DNA of 45,835 nucleotides from NCBI RefSeq assembly GCF_000158815.1, contig NZ_GG657738.1, positions 5,303,076 to 5,348,910 of the forward strand, read 5' to 3'. Each line of letters begins with the position of its first letter. Within the stretch, counting starts at the first letter, position 1. The notes under the pieces are model-generated. The model had not been told where the DNA came from and did no database searches. It saw only the letters and a list, made by a program, of their open reading frames with translations. The position numbers were made by a program, and so were the translations under genes. Shown one piece after another: positions 40,306-45,835 of the stretch. This DNA is from Micromonospora sp. ATCC 39149 (GTDB taxonomy: Bacteria > Actinomycetota > Actinomycetes > Mycobacteriales > Micromonosporaceae).

Positions 40306-40343
40306 TCCCGCACCGGGCCGGCGCGCCGGCTGACGGCCGGGTT

Positions 40344-40856
40344 CTACCAGTAGACCGGATCCATGTACCAGGATTCGTTCACGCCGCCGAAGCAGTCCCA
40401 CATGCCTACGTAGGCGCCGTTGTGGGGCCAGCTGTCCTGGATCTCCAGGCACAGGCGGTTGAGCCGGTTCCTGAGCTCGTACCCGCCAGCGGGCAGTTGG
40501 TTGCCCCAGTACCAGAGCTGGTTGGTGCCGCCCCAGCAGTCCCAAATCCCGACGTACCCACCCCTGTGCGGGTAGATGTCGAGGATCTCCAGGCACTTCC
40601 CGGTCGAGACGCTGATGATCCGGTCACCAACCCGGTACCACTGCTGGTTGTATCCACCCCAGCAGTCCCACATCTGTGCCTTCGAGCCGTTGCCGGCGCC
40701 ACCGACGACTTCGAGGCATTTACCGTTCATGTCGCTGCGGAGGTAGAAGGGCTCGTAGTCGTTCGCGGCCGCCGGGGCGGGCGCCACGGCCAGCGGCAGC
40801 ACGAAGGCCACCGCCACCATGAGCGCGATGCGCCGGAGCCGTTCGAGTCGGGGCAT
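40344..40856 (-). CDS. Secreted ricin-type (beta-trefoil) lectin
   Basis: 170 residues. ATG 40856 follows GGGAGGA. The signal peptide ends APAAAND or close to it, and one beta-trefoil follows with three repeats carrying cysteines and the QxW signature: GKCLEVVGG and NQQWYRVG, GKCLEILDI and NQLWYWGN, RLCLEIQDS and ESWYMDP. Such RICIN domains bind sugars such as galactose or xylan. There is no catalytic domain, so it is a free extracellular lectin. Codon use fits the genome less strictly than the neighbours (for example more A/T third positions). Confidence 0.88.
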   Translation of the reverse strand: MPRLERLRRIALMVAVAFVLPLAVAPAPAAANDYEPFYLRSDMNGKCLEVVGGAGNGSKAQMWDCWGGYNQQWYRVGDRIISVSTGKCLEILDIYPHRGGYVGIWDCWGGTNQLWYWGNQLPAGGYELRNRLNRLCLEIQDSWPHNGAYVGMWDCFGGVNESWYMDPVYW

Positions 40857-40992
40857 GGGTTCCTCCCTCGCATCAGGAAAGCAACCTCACCCTAAGTTCG
40901 TCTTTTTAACTGTGCGTTGCTTACGGCGGCTGGCCGGCGCGGGCACACGACAGCCACCACACCATGACCGACCGCCCCTGCTGACCGCAGGC

Positions 40993-41298
40993 TCAGCTGA
41001 TGGGGCCCATCATCGCCTTCACGGCCTCCTTCGCCGCGCGCAGGTCCACCCCCGTCGCCTCCCGGTACGCCTTGATCGCCTGGATCTTCTGGCCCCGGGC
41101 CAGGTATTCGCGGACCCCGGGCGGATCCGGCCGCACGTCGACCACCCCGAGATGGTTCATCAGGAGCTGGAGGCGGCGCTCGATCTCGGCCAGCCGGGCC
41201 GCCGTGGCCCGGTCCTGTCTGGGGCTGGCCAGCCGGGCGGCCAGCAGCAGCACGACGCCGACCATCAGTACGGCGAGGGCGATATCCACGACCGCCAT
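40993..41298 (-). CDS. Membrane-anchored protein with a ribosomal bL12 C-terminal-like domain
   Basis: 101 residues. An N-terminal membrane helix (~4-24, VDIALAVLMVGVVLLLAARL) is followed by a short helix pair and then RGQKIQAIKAYREATGVDLR with AAKEAVKAMMGPIS, which has the pattern of the bL12 C-terminal domain that in ribosomes contacts GTPase factors. The full bL12 N-terminal dimer part is absent. The function is unknown. The start is MAVVDIALAV at 41298; no clear ribosome-binding site is seen. Confidence 0.8.
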   Translation of the reverse strand: MAVVDIALAVLMVGVVLLLAARLASPRQDRATAARLAEIERRLQLLMNHLGVVDVRPDPPGVREYLARGQKIQAIKAYREATGVDLRAAKEAVKAMMGPIS

Positions 41299-41478
41299 CC
41301 AAGCAGACAGACGCCAGGTCAGGCGGTCACGGACGGGGCGGCCCCGTCCAGCTCACGGCAGGCATGGCGGGTCGGACCCGCCGTAGGCATAACGGTCGGA
41401 TAACGGGCGCGAACCTTTCCGTACCCGCAAGGGGTCTTTGTGACCGTCGGCTCCGCTGGGGCCCGGGGAGGTAGCGCG

Positions 41479-44400
41479 ATGGTGATGGTGTGGAGGCGGG
41501 CGCGGGCCGCCCGTGGGCTGCTGCTCGCCGCGCTGGTGGCGGCCCTGGTGGCGGTCGCCCTCGTCACCGGGCTGGCCGACTACAGCCGGCGGTCCGTCGA
41601 CGCGGGGCAGCGCGCGGTGCTCGCCGCGTCCCCCGCCCAGGAGCGCAGCCTGCTGATCAGCGGCTCGGGCGGTCCCGACCGGGCTGCCTTCGCCGCCCGG
41701 GATCGGGCGGTGCGCGCCCGCTTCGCCGACGGGCTCGGCGGGGCCACGGTGGCGGTGCGCGGGGCCCGCTACGGTACCGGGCGGGAGCTGACCGGCAATC
41801 TCGGTGCCGCCCGGGTCGGCGACGACCCGGTCTTCGCCGCGCTGACCACCCTGGAGGACCTCGCCGGGCACGCCGACCTGGTGGCCGGGCGGCAGCCCAG
41901 CAGCGGGGCCGTGCCGACGCAGGTGCTCCTGCCGGAGCGGGTCGCCGGGGTGCTCGGCCTGACCGTCGGCGAGCGGGTGCCGCTGCGCGACCGGGCCACC
42001 GAGCGGACCGGCGAGGTGGAGGTGGTCGGCCTCTTCCGGCCCCGGGATCCCACCGGGTCGTACTGGCGGCTCGCGCCGGGTGCCGTCGCCGCCGGCTCCG
42101 AGACGTCGTACGGGCCGTTCCTGCTCGACCCGGCCGACTTCGACCGGACGTTCCCCGGCACGACCTCGGCGTCCTGGCTGGTCGAGCCCGACCTGGCGGC
42201 GGTCGGGCCGGGCCGGCTCGACGCCGTGCGGCGCGCGGTCGCCACCGAGGTCGCCGACCTGCCCGAGGCGACCGGCCTCGGCTCCTCCGCCCAGACCGTC
42301 ACCACGATGGACCGGTTGATCGACCGGCTCGTCCGGGCCGATCTGGTGGGCCGGTCCTCGCTGCTCACGCCGCTGCTGCTCATCCTCGTTCTCGGCGGGT
42401 ACGCACTGGTCCTGGTGGCCGCCCTGCTCAACGAGGACCGCCGGGGGCAGACGGCGCTGCTGCGCGCCCGGGGCGCGGCCCGGCGGCAGGTCGCCGGGCT
42501 GGCCGCGCGGGAAGCCGCCCTGGTGGTCCTGCCGGCTGCGCTGCTCGGGCCGCCGATCGCCGCCGAGGCCCTGCGCCGGATCGGCCGCGACCAGGGCTGG
42601 TCGGAGTTGTCGGCCGGCGGCGGCAACACCCTCACCTGGGCGGTCGCCTCCGCCACGGCGGCCGGCTGCCTGGTGGCCATGGTGCTGCCGGCGATGCGCC
42701 GGGCCGGCACGTACGTCGCCGACCTGGCGGCCCGGTCCCGGCCGAGTCGGGGCGCGGCGGCCCAGCGGGTCGGCGCCGATCTGGCCCTGGTCGGCCTGGC
42801 CCTGCTGGCCTGGACGCAGCTACGGCAGTACTCCTCCCCGCTGACCGGCCCCAACGGCCGGCTCGGCGTCGACCCGCTGCTGGTGGCGGCGCCCACGCTG
42901 GGCGTGCTCGCCGGTGCCGTCGTCGCGCTGCGCCTGCTGCCGCCGGCGGCCCGGGTCGCCGGGCGGTTCGTCGACCGCCGGCCGTGGCTGGCCGCGATGC
43001 TGGGCATGTGGCAGGCGGGCCGCCGCCCGCACGCCGGCCCGGTCCTGCTGCTGGCGCTCGCCGTGGGCGGCAGCACCCTGGCCTGGTCGCTGGTGACGAC
43101 GGGGGAGCGGTCGCACGTCGACCAGGCGGACTTCACCGTCGGCGCCGACCTGCGGCTGGTCGAGCGGTCCGGGGCCGCACCGGCCGACCGGGCCGGCCGG
43201 CTCGCCGCCACGCCCGGCGTGGACCGGGCGGTGCCGGCCTGGCGCGACGACATCCGGGTGGGACGCGAGGACCTGCCGGTGAGCGTGCTGAGCCTGGACG
43301 CGGCGGCGGCGCCCGGGGTCGTCCGGTTCGACGAGCGGCTCGCCGGCGGGCCGGCGCGCGCCCTGTTCGACCGGCAGGTACGCGGGCGGGTCGCGCCCCT
43401 CGGCGTCGAACTGCCCGCCGCCGCGCGCCGGCTCGCCGGCACGGTCGGCACCCCGGTGACCGGGGCCGCGTACCCGCACCCGGTCCGGGTGTCCGTCCTG
43501 CTCACCACGGCAGACGGCGGAGCCTGGAAGCTGCCCCTGGCCAGCGCGGGCAGCGCTGGCCGGCCGGTGGCGGTGGCCGTGGACCTGCCGGACAACGGAG
43601 GCCGGGCCTACCGGCTGGCCGGCTTCGAGGTCGACGCCGGACCGGCGCTCGGCTCGGGCTACCGGCTGGAGGTGACCGGGCTGCGCACGGTGGACGCGAA
43701 CGGGGTGGCCAGCCCGGTGCCGCTCACCGGCGGCTGGACGACCCGGCTGGACGACCCGGAGAACGCGGAGCCGGCCGGGTTCTCCGACGGCGTACTGCGC
43801 GCCGGCCGCAAGGTCGAACTCGTCGAGGGCGGACGGTTCGCCACGCAGCCGCCCAGCCGCTTCGCCGTGGTGCCGGCCGGGACCGGACCGCCGGTCCCGG
43901 CGCTGATCACGCCGCAGGTGGCCCGGGCGCTGAGCATCGGTCGGGGCGACACGATGGACGTCGGCCTCTCCGGGGTGACGCTCACCGTCCAGGTGGTCGG
44001 TGAGGTCGACGCGGTGCCGGCCAGCGGCGGGGCGGCCGGCGGCATGCTGCTGGACCTGCCGGCGGCCGTCGACTGGCTGTTGCGGGCCACGGGGACCGTC
44101 CGACCGGTCTCGGAGTGGTGGATCCGCACCGGTCCCGCCGGGCCCGCCGAGGCGATTCGGGCGGTCGCCGACCTGCCCGGGGTGACCGTGCTGGATCGGC
44201 GGGCGGCGGCGGAGGAGGCCAGCCGCGACCCGTACTGGCTCGGCACGCGCACCGGCCTGCTCGCGGCGGCGGCGGGCTCGGTGCTGCTGGCCCTGGTGGG
44301 GTTGGGCGTGGACGTCTGGGCCACCGCGCGCCGGCGGATCGGCGAGCTCGCGGTCCTGCACACCCTGGGTGCCACGCCGCGGCTGCTCGCCCGCGCCCTG

Positions 44401-44670
44401 CTCGCCGAGCAGACCTTCCTGGCCGGCATCGGCGTCGGGGTCGGGCTGCTGGTCGGTGCCGGGGTGGGCGCCACCATGGCGCCGTTGGTGGTGCTCACCC
44501 GGTCGGCGGACCGACCGGTGCCGGAGGCGGCCTTCGCGCTGCCCTGGCTGCCGGTCGCCGCCACCGCCCTCGGCCTGCTGCTGGCGGCGCTCGCGTTCAG
44601 CACGGCGATCGCCTCCGGCCTGCGCCACCGCGTCGCGGCGGCCCAACTGCGCATCGGCGGCGACCGGTGA
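41479..44670 (+). CDS. Large FtsX/MacB-type ABC permease
   Basis: 1063 residues from ATG 41479, which follows GGGAGGTAG. An N-terminal helix (~10-32) leads to an extracytoplasmic MacB-like domain, an FtsX helix set (~290-420 with LLTPLLLILVLGGYALVLVA), further helices, a second large extracytoplasmic domain (~540-900) and a C-terminal FtsX set (~925-1055). Such proteins are permease halves of ABC systems that export lipoproteins or peptides or transmit force to envelope enzymes; the ATPase is not in the window. The stop overlaps the next gene's start (GTGA), suggesting coupling to a second permease of the same type. Confidence 0.9.
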   Translation: MVMVWRRARAARGLLLAALVAALVAVALVTGLADYSRRSVDAGQRAVLAASPAQERSLLISGSGGPDRAAFAARDRAVRARFADGLGGATVAVRGARYGTGRELTGNLGAARVGDDPVFAALTTLEDLAGHADLVAGRQPSSGAVPTQVLLPERVAGVLGLTVGERVPLRDRATERTGEVEVVGLFRPRDPTGSYWRLAPGAVAAGSETSYGPFLLDPADFDRTFPGTTSASWLVEPDLAAVGPGRLDAVRRAVATEVADLPEATGLGSSAQTVTTMDRLIDRLVRADLVGRSSLLTPLLLILVLGGYALVLVAALLNEDRRGQTALLRARGAARRQVAGLAAREAALVVLPAALLGPPIAAEALRRIGRDQGWSELSAGGGNTLTWAVASATAAGCLVAMVLPAMRRAGTYVADLAARSRPSRGAAAQRVGADLALVGLALLAWTQLRQYSSPLTGPNGRLGVDPLLVAAPTLGVLAGAVVALRLLPPAARVAGRFVDRRPWLAAMLGMWQAGRRPHAGPVLLLALAVGGSTLAWSLVTTGERSHVDQADFTVGADLRLVERSGAAPADRAGRLAATPGVDRAVPAWRDDIRVGREDLPVSVLSLDAAAAPGVVRFDERLAGGPARALFDRQVRGRVAPLGVELPAAARRLAGTVGTPVTGAAYPHPVRVSVLLTTADGGAWKLPLASAGSAGRPVAVAVDLPDNGGRAYRLAGFEVDAGPALGSGYRLEVTGLRTVDANGVASPVPLTGGWTTRLDDPENAEPAGFSDGVLRAGRKVELVEGGRFATQPPSRFAVVPAGTGPPVPALITPQVARALSIGRGDTMDVGLSGVTLTVQVVGEVDAVPASGGAAGGMLLDLPAAVDWLLRATGTVRPVSEWWIRTGPAGPAEAIRAVADLPGVTVLDRRAAAEEASRDPYWLGTRTGLLAAAAGSVLLALVGLGVDVWATARRRIGELAVLHTLGATPRLLARALLAEQTFLAGIGVGVGLLVGAGVGATMAPLVVLTRSADRPVPEAAFALPWLPVAATALGLLLAALAFSTAIASGLRHRVAAAQLRIGGDR

Positions 44671-44790
44671 GCGAGGGCGGGGCGGTGGACCGGCGGGGAC
44701 CGGTGAGCGGCGGCGGGTTTGAAGGAGGGTCGGGGCCGGTGAGCGGCGGCGGGTTCGAAGGAGGTTCGAAACCGGTGAGCGACAGCGGGT
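44667..44790 (+). repeat. Four GTG start codons at 36-nt intervals with repeated ribosome-binding sites
   Basis: In-frame GTG codons lie at 44667, 44703, 44739 and 44775. The repeat codes for PVSGGGFEGGS-like units, and GAAGGAGG precedes the last two by about 10 nt (44721-44728 and 44757-44764). Confidence 0.85.
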
Positions 44791-45835
44791 TCGGGGCGCG
44801 GCGGCCACCGGTGGGTGGAGGCGGTCTGGCGCTGTTCGGGGCCGCCCGCCGGGTGCGGGCCTTCGGCGGTCAGTTCCTCCTGTTGGGGGTGTTGGCCCTG
44901 GTGGCCGCGCTGCTGGTGACCGGGCTTCCGCGTACCGCCGACCGGCTCGCCGAGCAGGGACTGCGGGAGCACGTCACCAGCCGTCACGGCCGCCGAGCGG
45001 GACCTGACCCTCGCCACCGCCGAGGCACCGGCCGGCGGAAGCCGGCGGAGCCGGTCAGCCGGTCACCGCGATGCGGGGCCAGGAACTCGACACGCTCCAG
45101 GCGGGCCTGCCCGAGGCGGTCCGGGAGGCGGTGGAGAGCCGGTGGTACCTCGCGGAGACCGCCTTCAGCCGGCTGACCGGGCCCGACCTCGCGGCCAAGA
45201 ACTACTTCGTCGTCGCCCGGCTCCGCGCGGCACCGGGCGTCGCAGGGGCGGCCACCCTGTCCGAAGGACGCTGGCCGGCGGAGGCGGTGGGCGCGGGGCA
45301 GCCCGTCGAGGTCCCGCTGGCCGCCGAGGCGGCCCCGCAAGCTGAACCTGCGCGCAGGCAGCCGCCTGCGCTCCAGCGGTGCCGGCGGCACAGAACCGCT
45401 CCCGCTGCTCGTGGTGGGCGTCTTCGAGCCGGTGCGGGCCACGGACGGGATCTGGAACACCCTACCGTCGGCGCTGCGGGTGACCGAGCCGGCCGGCGAC
45501 GCCGAGCCGTACGAGATGGTGGCGCTGACCAGCGACGCGGGCCTGGACGCGGCGATCGCGACCGGGACGCCGGCCCGGTTCTCCTGGCGCTACCGCCTCG
45601 GCAACATGGACGTCGCCGACCTGCGCGCCGTCATCGACGGCGTTCGGCTGCTGGAGCGCACGCCGCCCGCCGGGCTGAACGTCACCCAGGCGGTCGACAT
45701 CCCGCTGCGGCAGTTCCTCGACGCGGTCTCCGCCGCCCGGACGCTGCTCGCGGTGATCGCCGCCGGCATGTTCGCCACCGTGGCGGGGCTGATCGTGCTG
45801 GCGGCCCGGCTGGCGGCCCGCCGCCGGGAGGCCGA
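44667..45835 (+). pseudogene. Second FtsX/MacB-type permease, incomplete and frameshifted
   Basis: Starts at GTG 44667 (overlapping the preceding stop) or at one of three later in-frame GTGs, and runs off the right edge. An N-terminal helix (FLLLGVLALVAALLVTGL) is followed by the extracytoplasmic domain. The frame changes by one base near 44980, between about 45045 and 45070, and at about 45335 (GCGGCCCCGCAAG, one extra C). After correction the sequence is a continuous permease: RGQELDTLQAGLPEAV, YFVVARLRAAPG, VVGVFEPVRATDG, then the FtsX region LLAVIAAGMFATVAGLIVL at the edge. All three lesions are +1 shifts, consistent with over-called bases. Confidence 0.75.

Noticed and set aside
44761..44775. 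GGTTCGAAACC as a possible tRNA T-arm
   Set aside because: It matches GTTCGAAAC in form, but no acceptor stem or anticodon arm can be folded around it, and it lies within the 36-nt repeats.
42820..44808. A long minus-strand frame opposite the FtsX permease
   Set aside because: Only His/Arg/Gln-rich low-complexity translation; the plus strand has clear membrane helices and continuity through 1063 residues.

Overview
The window is very GC-rich chromosomal DNA from a high-GC actinomycete, most likely Micromonospora or a close relative. The grounds are the coproporphyrin-type heme genes with an actinobacterial HemQ, DUF3000, a DUF2637 remnant, proline-rich membrane proteins, many GTG starts, many apparently leaderless promoters and dispersed GGGGCCCC palindromes. 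The genus is inferred from gene content and style, not from a search.

Layout: (1) 1-3.1 kb: end of a TrmA/RumA-type RNA methyltransferase, an anmK remnant and dxs (isoprenoid precursor synthesis). (2) 3.3-11.7 kb: an envelope block with a lipoprotein of unknown function, three paralogous polytopic membrane proteins (the third broken by clustered indels) and a membrane-anchored PQQ-type beta-propeller. (3) 11.8-16.6 kb: an OmpR-type two-component pair separated by a tandem repeat, then a large secreted propeller/malectin protein. (4) 16.8-23.3 kb: a more accessory segment with a DtxR/IdeR-like iron box, a family 5 substrate-binding lipoprotein and a fused DppB-DppC-like permease without ATPase, then a two-domain VOC protein, a divergent EamA exporter/LysR pair and a VOC fragment. 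(5) 23.4-29.1 kb: a membrane protein, the fadB-fadA beta-oxidation operon and an RNase D-like nuclease. (6) 29.3-31.6 kb: an HtrA-like membrane protease and a proline-rich membrane protein interrupted by an amber codon. (7) 31.7-35.8 kb: DUF3000, then hemE-hemY-hemQ. (8) 35.9-41.3 kb: a secreted AA10 LPMO with CBM2, a GNAT protein, a Cys-rich small protein, a lone CBM48, msrB, a LigD-type polymerase, a DUF2637 remnant, a ricin-type lectin and a membrane-anchored bL12-CTD protein. (9) 41.5 kb to the end: two large FtsX-type permeases, the second incomplete and frameshifted.

How genes work together: hemE, hemY and hemQ form a tight operon for late heme synthesis (HemQ overlaps hemY by ATGA). 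fadA and fadB overlap by GTGA and form a beta-oxidation complex. The iron-box operon looks like an iron-controlled oligopeptide/nickel/metallophore-type importer that must borrow ATPases encoded elsewhere. The two FtsX proteins look like a translationally coupled permease pair.

Caution: at least seven reading-frame lesions are present (anmK, membrane paralog 3, beta-propeller, hemY, the amber gene, and three in the last permease). Several are single-base indels in G/C runs, and one lies in a normally essential heme gene, so at least some are probably sequencing or assembly errors. No tRNA, rRNA, CRISPR array or intact transposase was seen. The most notable signals are the iron-box transporter lacking ATPases, the palindromic repeat family, the membrane-protein trio with a shared divergent motif, and the 36-nt start-codon repeats before the last permease.
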